DNA of 36,211 nucleotides from Alphaproteobacteria bacterium. GTDB lineage: Bacteria > Pseudomonadota > Alphaproteobacteria > Micropepsales > Micropepsaceae. The position numbers were made by a program, and so were the translations under genes. The stretch is taken from assembly GCA_947482125.1 (NCBI GenBank), contig CANKIV010000004.1, forward strand, positions 1 through 36,211, given 5' to 3'. This document shows positions 1 through 5,679 of the stretch, piece after piece; the first letter of the stretch is position 1, and each line of letters starts with the position of its first letter. Under the pieces are notes generated by a model. The model worked only from the letters and a program-made list of their open reading frames with translations, did no database searches and was not told the DNA's origin.

Positions 1-94
1 GGAATACCGGTCCGGCATCGGATTGCGCGGCGGCGGGCGATGAGATCAAGGCCAGAAGGAAAGCAAGGCCCGGCCAGTTGCGGTGATAAGTCAT
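1..94 (-). CDS. Secreted protein, N-terminus only (runs off left edge)
   Basis: Reading leftward from an ATG at 94, the frame gives MTYHRNWPGLAFLLALIS followed by SPAAAQ, a good Sec signal peptide with an A-x-A-like cleavage region near residue 22. A GGAGA sequence sits about six bases before the ATG. The gene leaves the window after about 31 codons, so the mature domain and function cannot be named. The same frame stays open upstream to about 265, but the signal peptide and ribosome site favour the start at 94. Confidence 0.6.
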   Translation of the reverse strand, partial: MTYHRNWPGLAFLLALISSPAAAQSDAGPVF

Positions 95-129
95 CCATTC
101 TCCGTTGAAGGAGAGTCTACTATGAGAAT

Positions 130-369
130 AGTAGGAAAAATGCAACGGCCCCCCAGCCTCGCGGTACATGAAGCTCTTGACCAGCGTGCCAGCCAGACGC
201 TGAAGGATGTGCGCCGCACCGGCGAAGTGCTGCTCAAGGAAAAAGTGGCGCTTCACGGCGCGACGTCACGATCCGCAGCGCCCTGGGCAAGGGGACGACA
301 GTGTCGGTGTCGTTTCCGCAAGCGCGCTGCATGGATGCCGCGGCGGCAAGGCCGGCATTCGCGGTCTGA
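130..369 (+). pseudogene. Sensor histidine kinase remnant (C-terminal end)
   Basis: The frame from 265 to the TGA at 367-369 encodes VTIRSALGKGTTVSVSFP, which matches the last ATP-binding (G-box) strand of HATPase_c histidine kinases. The residues that should precede it, VALHGA, lie in a different frame ending near 260, so the piece is frameshifted. Nothing upstream resembles the H, N or G1 boxes, so this is a short relic, not a working kinase. The segment 130-260 is also open on the minus strand, so its left limit is uncertain. Seen: the G-box-like end and the frame change. Inferred: decay of a former kinase gene. Confidence 0.4.
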
Positions 370-371
370 GG

Positions 372-587
372 TCAGGTGCGCGGGGATTGCCGCGTTTGCG
401 CGGAGGCGGGAATGGGAAATTTGTTGTAGACCAGCCGCTCGCCTTCGAAGATTTCCAGCATGGCGTAACGGTCCTGCATCGTGTCGCAGGCTTTGTGGAC
501 CGCCTCGGCATCGTCGGCGCATTGCATGATGGTGGTGCGGACTGCGCTGCCGGACCGGTCTGCGTAACGAAAACGATATACGGCCAT
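372..587 (-). CDS. Small conserved-looking hypothetical protein (71 aa)
   Basis: The frame starts at an ATG at 587 with MAVYRFRYADRSG and reads 71 residues. It has an alternating strand-helix look: an N-terminal strand, a helix around DDAEAVHKACDTM, and a second strand around AMLEIFEGERLVY. It has no signal peptide or membrane segment and is mildly acidic in the middle. The start at MAVY is preferred because the upstream extension is Pro/Gly-rich and not protein-like. I do not recognise a named family. It lies between a kinase remnant and the thuA-like gene, on the opposite strand to both. Confidence 0.55.
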   Translation of the reverse strand: MAVYRFRYADRSGSAVRTTIMQCADDAEAVHKACDTMQDRYAMLEIFEGERLVYNKFPIPASAQTRQSPRT

Positions 588-760
588 GGCGGTGCCTGCG
601 ATTTTCCAGCCCAATATCGGGCGGGGGCTGTTATGCGGGCCGGGCGATGAACCGGATGTGAATGGCTCGAACGGGTCCGAAGGAAGCAAAAACGGCTAGT
701 GCCGTCCCCGGGCTGCGGTTATGATCCGCGCCAATAAAAGCAGTTTTCAGGGGGTCTTCC

Positions 761-1933
761 ATGTCTTTTCGCAAGCGCGTGTTTTCCATTCTGTCGCTGG
801 CCAGCGTCGCCGCATCGGCTGTCGCACTGACCAGCGGTTCCTGGGCCCAGCCCGCCTTGCCGCCCGCCGTCGCGATTTCGCGCGAGCCGCTTGAGCTGGA
901 CGTCTCCAAATGGGTGGGCTGCAAGAAGGTGCCGGGCGGCTCGCTCTGCGCCCCCGCCATCCAGACCGGCACGCCGGAAATCCAGGCCAGCCTGCGCGCC
1001 CAGCAGGCGGCCGCACAGGCAGCCGGCGTCAAGCCGCTGCCGCCCATTCCGCTGGTGCCCATGACCTGCGGCGTGCCGATGAAGGGCGCCGACGGCCAGC
1101 CCATGGCGCGCATCCCGCAGGGCGGCCGTGGCCCGATCCGGGTTCTCTTTATCTCGAAGGGCCATGAGTTCGAACGCGAGCATCTGCTCTCCATGCTCGA
1201 CTGCCTGGGCGATGACATTACCTATGCCCATGCCGAGCATCCCGCCGCCGATGTGCTGATGACGCCCGAAGGCTCGAAGAATTTCGACGTCTTTGTCTTT
1301 TATGACCTGGGCGGTCCCGGCGTCGTGCAGCTTGGCCCAAATGGCGAGCGCAACCGCTTCTATCCCGACCCCTCGCCGGAACTGAAGAAGGGTTTCGCCG
1401 CGCTTCTGAAACAGGGCAAGGGCATGGTGTTCCTGCACCACGCCTCGGCGGCCTGGACCCATGTCTGGCCGGAATATGCCGAAGTGGTGGGCGGGGCCTG
1501 CGACTGGTATGCGCCGGTGACGGTGCGCGGGATTCTCGATCCCCATCACGGCTATTATCCGCGCACGGCGCAGCGCCAGACCGTGGTGGCCAAGAACCAT
1601 CCGGTTGCGGCAGGGCTGGGCGACGGCTTCGACATCACCGATGAAGCCTATGGCTGCGCCTTCTTCCCGGAATCGGTGACGCCGATCCTGACCACCAGCT
1701 TCACGCCGCCCGATCCGCGCGTGAACTTCAACCCGGCGCGCCAGTACAGCAACCTGTCGACCTGGGTGAAGGCGTCGGAGAACAGCCCGGTCTTCTATAC
1801 CCAGATGGGCCACGACAATAATGCCTGGCGGGTGCCGGCCTATCAGCAGCTGGTGCGCAACGCCATCAAGTGGGCGGCCTCGCCGGAAGCCCATGCCTGG
1901 GCCAAGGCCAACCGGACGAAGATTTTCAAGTAA
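761..1933 (+). CDS. Secreted ThuA-like domain protein
   Basis: A 390-residue protein with a Sec signal peptide (residues 1-29, ending SGSWAQ), a linker with four cysteines (about 46-110), and a ThuA-like class I glutamine-amidotransferase-fold domain from about residue 125. Visible landmarks are RVLFISKGHEFE at the first strand, GMVFLHHASAAW near the nucleophile-elbow position, NHPVAAGL, and FYTQMGHDNNAW near the end, all typical of PF06283. ThuA was named for trehalose utilisation, but most secreted members are uncharacterised and occur beside quinoproteins and cytochromes, as here at a distance of several kb. AGGGGG precedes the ATG by about six bases. A bidirectional terminator follows. 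The domain call is strong; the substrate is unknown. Confidence 0.85.
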   Translation: MSFRKRVFSILSLASVAASAVALTSGSWAQPALPPAVAISREPLELDVSKWVGCKKVPGGSLCAPAIQTGTPEIQASLRAQQAAAQAAGVKPLPPIPLVPMTCGVPMKGADGQPMARIPQGGRGPIRVLFISKGHEFEREHLLSMLDCLGDDITYAHAEHPAADVLMTPEGSKNFDVFVFYDLGGPGVVQLGPNGERNRFYPDPSPELKKGFAALLKQGKGMVFLHHASAAWTHVWPEYAEVVGGACDWYAPVTVRGILDPHHGYYPRTAQRQTVVAKNHPVAAGLGDGFDITDEAYGCAFFPESVTPILTTSFTPPDPRVNFNPARQYSNLSTWVKASENSPVFYTQMGHDNNAWRVPAYQQLVRNAIKWAASPEAHAWAKANRTKIFK

Positions 1934-1976
1934 GAGGAGCGGTTCGTCGCAGCTTGGGCGAACAGCAGAGCAACAA

Positions 1977-2011
1977 ATAAAAAGGGGCCGTGGCGACACG
2001 GCCCTTTTTTG
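1977..2011. terminator. Bidirectional Rho-independent terminator
   Basis: A GC-rich hairpin with arms around GGGCCGTG and CACGGCCC is flanked by an A-run on the left and a T-run on the right, so it can stop transcripts from both the thuA-like gene (plus) and the acyl carrier protein gene (minus), which converge here. Confidence 0.85.
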
Positions 2012-2015
2012 TGGC

Positions 2016-2255
2016 TTAAGCCTTGGCCAGGTGCCGTTCGATATAGGCGATGATATCGCCGACCGACTTCATCTGGTCCTGGTCCTGTTCCGGCAATTCG
2101 ATGCCGAATTCCTCTTCCAGGCCCATCAGCAGCTCAAAACGGTCCAGGCTGGATACGCCCAGATCCTCCACCAGCAGCGCCTTGGGCGTGATCTGGTCCT
2201 GGTTGACCAAAAGGGCTTTTTTGAGCACTGCGCTCACTCTGGCTTCGGTATCCAT
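2016..2255 (-). CDS. Acyl carrier protein (stand-alone)
   Basis: A 79-residue acidic four-helix protein. The motif DLGVSSLDRFELLMGLEEEF carries the 4'-phosphopantetheine serine; the usual D-S-L-D of FabF-partner ACPs is S-S-L-D here, so it is probably a specialised carrier rather than the housekeeping AcpP. The start at 2255 is chosen because GAGG lies six bases upstream; an ATG at 2285 would add an unlikely basic tail. No ketosynthase, acyltransferase or phosphopantetheinyl transferase is nearby, so its partner enzymes are unknown. It is convergent with the thuA-like gene across a shared terminator. Confidence 0.88.
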   Translation of the reverse strand: MDTEARVSAVLKKALLVNQDQITPKALLVEDLGVSSLDRFELLMGLEEEFGIELPEQDQDQMKSVGDIIAYIERHLAKA

Positions 2256-2388
2256 GGACGGCCTCACTGCTGCTGATTTGACCATATCATGTGCCGGGCG
2301 GGTTTGTCAGAAGGCCGGTTAAGCTTCTTTTAGCCCTAACTTGCACTTCCGGTTCGGTCCGGGGCGGGGCTGTGCCAGTCTGGACGGC

Positions 2389-2583
2389 ATGGGGCAATCC
2401 ATTACATCCGTCACGGATATGGTGTCGCTGGCCGGCGAACTGCGCCGCGCCGCCAAGCAGGCCCCGGCACCCGAACTGGCGGAAAAAATCCAGCGCTCCG
2501 CCACCGAACTCGAAAAGACCGCGCTGGCGCGAATCGGCCAGGCCGGCCCCGGCATCGGCACGCTGCTCGACACCTTCGCCTGA
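2389..2583 (+). CDS. Small helical hypothetical protein (64 aa)
   Basis: The frame from the ATG at 2389 encodes MGQSITSVTDMVSLAGELRR and then mostly helix-forming residues (PELAEKIQRSATELEKTA). It has no signal peptide, membrane segment or cysteine. The longer TTG start at 2341 gives a low-quality Gly/Arg extension and is rejected. There is no strong Shine-Dalgarno sequence. Divergent from the acyl carrier protein gene, with about 130 bases between them that could hold both promoters. No family recognised. Confidence 0.5.
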   Translation: MGQSITSVTDMVSLAGELRRAAKQAPAPELAEKIQRSATELEKTALARIGQAGPGIGTLLDTFA

Positions 2584-2599
2584 AGCGATAGACAATTCG

Positions 2600-2782
2600 T
2601 CACTGCGGTTTTCCGTTGGCTTCGTCGAAGCCCTGGTCCCAGCGCGCGTGTTCGGGCCCGGGCGTGTAGGGATTGAGCGGCTTCTTGCCCAGCGATGCGG
2701 CGCGCGCGGCATTCCAGCCCTGGGCATAGATGCGGCTGGCGCGGAAATCGGTCAGCGAAGGATGGTCCTTCGGGTTTTCCAT
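2600..2782 (-). CDS. Rmf/CrpP-like small protein
   Basis: A 60-residue protein with an excellent ribosome site (AAGGAG seven bases before the ATG). The pattern YAQGWNAARA, then NPY, then ARWDQGFDEA resembles the ribosome modulation factor / CrpP fold, in which two short helices carry G-W/A and W-x-x-G-F/W motifs. In gamma-proteobacteria Rmf pairs ribosomes into inactive 100S dimers in stationary phase; whether this alphaproteobacterial relative does so is not established. It lies downstream of the ECF sigma factor on the same strand, 80 bases away, across a hairpin. The fold assignment is moderate and rests on pattern alone. Confidence 0.6.
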   Translation of the reverse strand: MENPKDHPSLTDFRASRIYAQGWNAARAASLGKKPLNPYTPGPEHARWDQGFDEANGKPQ

Positions 2783-2803
2783 GACATTCTCCTTGTGAAG
2801 GGC

Positions 2804-2837
2804 CGCAGCCGGACGGCATTGCCGCCGCCCGGCTGCG
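2804..2837 (-). other. Intergenic hairpin between sigma factor and Rmf-like gene
   Basis: Arms CGCAGCCGG (2804-2812) and CCGGCTGCG (2829-2837) form a nine-pair stem; the apical part can add further GC pairs. There is no T-run downstream on the minus strand, so it may act as an mRNA stabiliser, processing site or weak Rho-dependent stop rather than an intrinsic terminator. Confidence 0.5.
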
Positions 2838-2862
2838 TCACGGCGCAGGTTTTACCCGGATA

Positions 2863-3450
2863 TCACGCCGGCGTCGGCGTGAGGGCACTCAGCTGCGCCA
2901 GGATATCGTTGCTGGGCGTTCCGTTCAGGGCGCGGCGCTTCAGCGGCGCCTTGCTCTCCAGTGTTTCGGTCAGGGCGATGCGGCCGCGCGCCACCCGGCT
3001 TTTCATGGTGCCTACAGGTACGGCGCAGATTTCCGCGGCTTCCTCGTAGGAAAGGCCGCCGGCGGCGACCAGGATCACGGCGTCGCGCTGGTTTTGCGGC
3101 AGCATGTGCAGGACATGCACGGTGTCGGCAAGTTCGGCGGACCATTGCTGCGCATTGGCGGGGCCGGGAATGCGCTCGCCCTTGTCGGCGTCCCAGTTGG
3201 CCTGGCGCCAGGCGCGGCGGCCATGGGAATAGTATTCGTGGCGCAGGATGGTGAAGAGCCAGGCCTTCAGATTGGTGCCGGGCTGAAAGCGCGCGCGTGC
3301 CGCCCAGCTCTTGGCCAGCGTGTCCTGCACCAGATCGTCGGCGATATCGGCGCGCCGGCACAGCATGCGCGAAAAGGCCCGCAGATGCGGGATCAATGCG
3401 ACCAGGTCGCGCTGGAACTGCGCGGGCGAAGCATTTTCGTCGGCGGACAT
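2863..3450 (-). CDS. ECF sigma factor, EcfG-like (sigma-70 family)
   Basis: A 195-residue group IV sigma factor. Region 2 (about residues 12-80) has PHLRAFSRMLC, DDLVQDTLAKSWAA and GTNLKAWLFTILRHEYYSH, the last being the characteristic alphaproteobacterial EcfG/ECF15-style sequence. Region 4 (about 110-165) has QRDAVILVAAGGLSYEEAAE and VPVGTMKSRVARGR, the helix-turn-helix that reads the -35 element. EcfG proteins drive the general stress response at GGAAC-N16/17-CGTT promoters, and one such site is present at 16156. The usual neighbours nepR (anti-sigma) and phyR are not seen beside it, so it may be a paralogue rather than the master regulator. GGAA lies eight bases before the start. Confidence 0.85.
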   Translation of the reverse strand: MSADENASPAQFQRDLVALIPHLRAFSRMLCRRADIADDLVQDTLAKSWAARARFQPGTNLKAWLFTILRHEYYSHGRRAWRQANWDADKGERIPGPANAQQWSAELADTVHVLHMLPQNQRDAVILVAAGGLSYEEAAEICAVPVGTMKSRVARGRIALTETLESKAPLKRRALNGTPSNDILAQLSALTPTPA

Positions 3451-3480
3451 GTTCGCATTCCGGTTGATGACAAACAGGAT

Positions 3481-3545
3481 CGCCCCTTGCTGATATGGGG
3501 CGAAAAAGGAAAATTACAATTGCCGCGCGCGAATAACCCGCGCGG
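3481..3545 (-). promoter_or_regulatory. Leader region with two hairpins upstream of the sigma factor
   Basis: Two inverted repeats lie between the 65-residue gene and the sigma factor: CGCCCC (3481-3486) with GGGGCG (3497-3502), and CGCGCGG-type arms at 3523-3529 and 3539-3545. In the minus-strand RNA the second could end transcription of the upstream gene and the first would sit in the sigma-factor leader. No recognisable GGAAC-type autoregulatory promoter is visible. Function is inferred. Confidence 0.35.
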
Positions 3546-3548
3546 ACT

Positions 3549-3746
3549 CTAGGCGCGCGCGACCATGCGGCCGGCGGGCGTGGCGATCAGCCCGCCCATG
3601 ATGGATTGAATAAGGCCCAATTCGACGAGCCGCACCTCATGGGCGAGGGGAATGGTGCGCATGATGAAGCCGCGGCAGGTCGCCACCAGCGAGGCATGTT
3701 CTGCCGCGGTCAGTTCCAGGGCGCTGGGGATGCGGTCCATCACCAT
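3549..3746 (-). CDS. Small hypothetical protein (65 aa), coupled to upstream peptide gene
   Basis: The frame from ATG 3746 (or ATG 3740) reads MVMDRIPSALELTAAEHASL and ends at 3549. It looks soluble and helical, with one cysteine and an Arg-rich centre (CRGFIMRT). The start overlaps the stop of the 30-residue membrane-peptide gene in the sequence TGATG, and there is no separate Shine-Dalgarno sequence, which indicates translational coupling. No family recognised. The pair lies just upstream of the sigma factor on the same strand. Confidence 0.55.
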   Translation of the reverse strand: MVMDRIPSALELTAAEHASLVATCRGFIMRTIPLAHEVRLVELGLIQSIMGGLIATPAGRMVARA

Positions 3747-3838
3747 CAGCGACAGACGATATAGACGGCGACCAGAAGCAGCAGCGCTGCCGGCACGACC
3801 AAAGGAGGGACAAACCAGCTGCCGCATTTCGAAAACAT
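3746..3838 (-). CDS. Tiny single-span membrane peptide (30 aa)
   Basis: An ATG at 3838 opens a 30-residue frame: MFSKCGSWF, then PPLVVPAALLLLVAVYIV, then CR and a TGA at 3748-3746. AGGAC lies about seven bases upstream of the start. The hydrophobic run of about 18 residues predicts one membrane span with a very short tail. Its stop overlaps the start of the following 65-residue gene (TGATG). The size makes it easy for gene callers to miss. Known small membrane peptides of this kind regulate membrane enzymes or transporters, but no function can be assigned here. Confidence 0.5.
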   Translation of the reverse strand: MFSKCGSWFVPPLVVPAALLLLVAVYIVCR

Positions 3839-3922
3839 CACTTTGTCCTGGTTGGCGAGCAGCAAGGCGCAACGGCGCCAAGGCGGTCACAGGTGGTAAC
3901 ACGCCCGCCAGGCAATAGTCTC

Positions 3923-3960
3923 AAAACGACAAAGGCCTTTCGTGGGAAAGGCCTTTGTCG
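3923..3960 (-). terminator. Strong Rho-independent terminator (minus strand)
   Basis: A perfect 15-pair stem (3927-3941 with 3946-3960, containing AAAGGCCTTT) and a GTGG loop. Read on the minus strand it is followed by TTTT, so it terminates the PRC-barrel-like gene ending at 3983. Confidence 0.88.
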
Positions 3961-3982
3961 CGAAAGATGAAGGAAAGCGCGG

Positions 3983-4363
3983 TTACAGGCGCTGGTCGGC
4001 CATCAGGTAAAGGTCGGTGCGGTTGAGATTGGTCATCACCACGCCATCGGCGCGGTTGTAGCGGACATCGGCGGTATCGATCCAGACGATCTTGTCGCTG
4101 TCCAGGCGCACCAGGAGGGCGGAGACATCGCCATTGGCGCCATGGGCGGTGTCGGTGACGGTGCCGACGCGGCTGCCGCTGAGAAGCTGCACGCGGCCGC
4201 CGATCAGGTTGGCGTCGGTGGCGGCGACCATCCAGGTGCGATAGCGGCCCGGCCAGACAGCGCGATGATAGGCGGCGCGTTCGACCGAATACCGGGTGCG
4301 CAGGGCGTTATACCGGGCGTTCTTGTCGGCATATTCGGCGTGCTGCGCCTGGTTCTGCTGCAA
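3983..4363 (-). CDS. PRC-barrel-like protein lacking its N-terminus
   Basis: The C-terminal part (about residues 48-126) contains ANLIGGRVQLLSGSRVGTV, then DVSALLVRLDSDKIVWI and DLYLMAD, the strand pattern of PRC-barrel-like domains; the N-terminal part is Gln-rich and helical (QAQQQQYQG in the open extension). The frame stays open to 4504 but contains no ATG or GTG and no signal peptide; the only usable codon is TTG at 4363. It collides head to head with the RcnB-like gene starting near 4464, so both probably lost their 5' ends. A strong terminator follows. The domain call is moderate; the gene is probably not expressed in its original form. Confidence 0.55.
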   Translation of the reverse strand: MQQNQAQHAEYADKNARYNALRTRYSVERAAYHRAVWPGRYRTWMVAATDANLIGGRVQLLSGSRVGTVTDTAHGANGDVSALLVRLDSDKIVWIDTADVRYNRADGVVMTNLNRTDLYLMADQRL

Positions 4364-4463
4364 CTGGCCCTGATACTGCTGCTGCTGGGCCTGGAACTGG
4401 GCATTGTTGGCGCCCGCCCAGCCCGCGGCTCCTGTCGCGGCGCAAGCCCGGCCCGAAAGACAA

Positions 4464-5051
4464 ATGAGGCAAGACAGGCAGCAAAGGCAGCAAGCGGCGC
4501 CTGTTCAGGCGCCGGCGCCAGTCGCCCCGGTTCAGGTGCAAGCCGGTCCAAACTGGCAGCAGGGTCGCGACGGGCAGCAACGGCAGGCCAATCCGCAAGG
4601 GACCTTCCGGCCCCAGGTCCAGCCCCAGCCCCAGGCGGCGCCACAAGTCCAAGCGGTGCAGCGCAATCAGGCCGTACCGCAGCGCCATGTGCAGCAGACA
4701 AACCAATGGCAGTCCGGCAACCAGAACTGGGACCGCAATACGGCCTGGCAGCGCGACCGCAACTGGTGGCGCGGGAATAATGCGTTCCGGAATTATACCG
4801 GTGCGCGGGCGAATTTCTTCTTCGCGCCGGGCTTTGGCTATTACAGCGTGCCGCGGCAGTATTGGCGGCAGAGCTGGCATGCCGGCGATTACCTGCCGCG
4901 CTATTTCATGCGCTATGTGGTGAGCGACTACAGGTCCTATGGCCTGCCTAGGCCGCCCTACAACTGCCGCTGGATCTGGGTCAACAACAGCATCCTGCTG
5001 GTCGACCGTTCCGACCGCTATATCCTGGATGAAGTTCGCGTCGCCTGGTGA
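4464..5051 (+). CDS. RcnB-like protein without a signal peptide
   Basis: From the ATG at 4464 the product has about 195 residues: a Gln/Pro-rich low-complexity N-terminal half (QRQQAAPVQAPAPVAPVQVQ), a Trp/Asn-rich stretch with NWDRNTAWQRDRNWW, and a C-terminal RcnB-type domain (GDYLPRYFMRYVVSDYRSYG, then RPPYNCRWIWVNNSILLVD). RcnB of E. coli is a periplasmic protein linked to nickel/cobalt efflux; most alphaproteobacterial members are uncharacterised secreted proteins. A signal peptide is expected but absent; the frame is open back to 4374 with possible TTG starts at 4404, yet no credible leader. The 5' end overlaps the opposing PRC-barrel-like gene, consistent with deletion of the shared promoter region. 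Confidence 0.65.
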   Translation: MRQDRQQRQQAAPVQAPAPVAPVQVQAGPNWQQGRDGQQRQANPQGTFRPQVQPQPQAAPQVQAVQRNQAVPQRHVQQTNQWQSGNQNWDRNTAWQRDRNWWRGNNAFRNYTGARANFFFAPGFGYYSVPRQYWRQSWHAGDYLPRYFMRYVVSDYRSYGLPRPPYNCRWIWVNNSILLVDRSDRYILDEVRVAW

Positions 5052-5112
5052 GCGTGGTTCGCCCGCAGCGAGCGCTTATCGAGAAGCGGTCGAACTTGTT
5101 TGGGCGCTAAGC

Positions 5113-5175
5113 ATGGCGATCTTGTGCGGTGGCTTTCTTGCCTGGTGCATCGCGGCTTTCTTGAAAAAGAAATAG
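5113..5175 (+). CDS. Possible 20-residue membrane peptide
   Basis: The ATG at 5113 starts a 20-codon frame, MAILCGGFLAWCIAAFLKKK, a single hydrophobic helix with a positively charged end. A longer version of 48 residues could begin at ATG 5029 inside the RcnB-like gene. There is no clear ribosome site, so this is tentative. A terminator follows at 5229. Confidence 0.28.
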   Translation: MAILCGGFLAWCIAAFLKKK

Positions 5176-5228
5176 TCAGGTCGCGGTAGCTGCCACGCCT
5201 GTTTCTCCAGCACACTTAATGAAGCCCA

Positions 5229-5256
5229 GCCCGCCTTTTTAGCGGGCGGGTTTTTT
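5229..5256 (+). terminator. Rho-independent terminator
   Basis: Arms CCCGCC and GGCGGG separated by a nine-base loop are followed directly by six T residues. It terminates plus-strand transcription from the RcnB-like gene region and lies just before the next gene at 5283. Confidence 0.85.
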
Positions 5257-5282
5257 ATTTGCCGATGTGCTACAGGCGGCGC

Positions 5283-5606
5283 ATGACCAAAGACGAAATC
5301 ACCGCCTGGGCACTGGCCAATGGCTGGACCATGATTGACGGCTTTCCCAGCCTGACCAGGCCGGCCAAGCCTCATCCGGCCATTGTGCGGCTGGTGCTGA
5401 AGGCCACCGTCGCCAGTGTCGAGATCAAGAAGCCGGCCGGGAAGTGGGAAAAAGTCTCGGGCGAGAGCTATTCGAAGATCGAGGCCGATCCCGACAGCGG
5501 CATGCCTGGCGGGCTGGGCCTGGGCACGATTTCCGGCCTCACTCTATTAATGCAGGACAACAAAGACCGGAAAATGATGGCCGGCATAGGCGCTATGAAG
5601 CCCTGA
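5283..5606 (+). CDS. Hypothetical protein (107 aa)
   Basis: The frame starts MTKDEITAWALANGWTMIDG, followed by a basic region (RPAKPHPAIVRLVLKATVAS) and VEIKKPAGKWEKVSGESYSK, then a Gly-rich tail (PGGLGLGTISGL). It looks like a small soluble alpha/beta protein; the first 30 residues resemble a short helix-loop-strand unit. No signal peptide or membrane span. An ATG at 5283 preceded by AGGCGG is preferred over the GTG at 5265 region. No family recognised. It precedes the helicase gene by about 75 bases on the same strand. Confidence 0.6.
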   Translation: MTKDEITAWALANGWTMIDGFPSLTRPAKPHPAIVRLVLKATVASVEIKKPAGKWEKVSGESYSKIEADPDSGMPGGLGLGTISGLTLLMQDNKDRKMMAGIGAMKP

Positions 5607-5679
5607 ATCGGGGTTTCGCCTATCTTTTTGGCCGGATGGGGATAAAGGAGGGGCCGCAAACCCCACCCGAAAGTTCCCT

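Noticed and set aside
130-265. Minus-strand extension of the left-edge secreted protein up to 265
   Set aside because: The open frame looks protein-like, but the signal peptide and Shine-Dalgarno sequence at 94 fix the start there.
4142-4780. Hydrophobic plus-strand frame with leucine-rich segment (4320-4420)
   Set aside because: The apparent membrane helix is the complement of Gln-codon repeats in the minus-strand gene.
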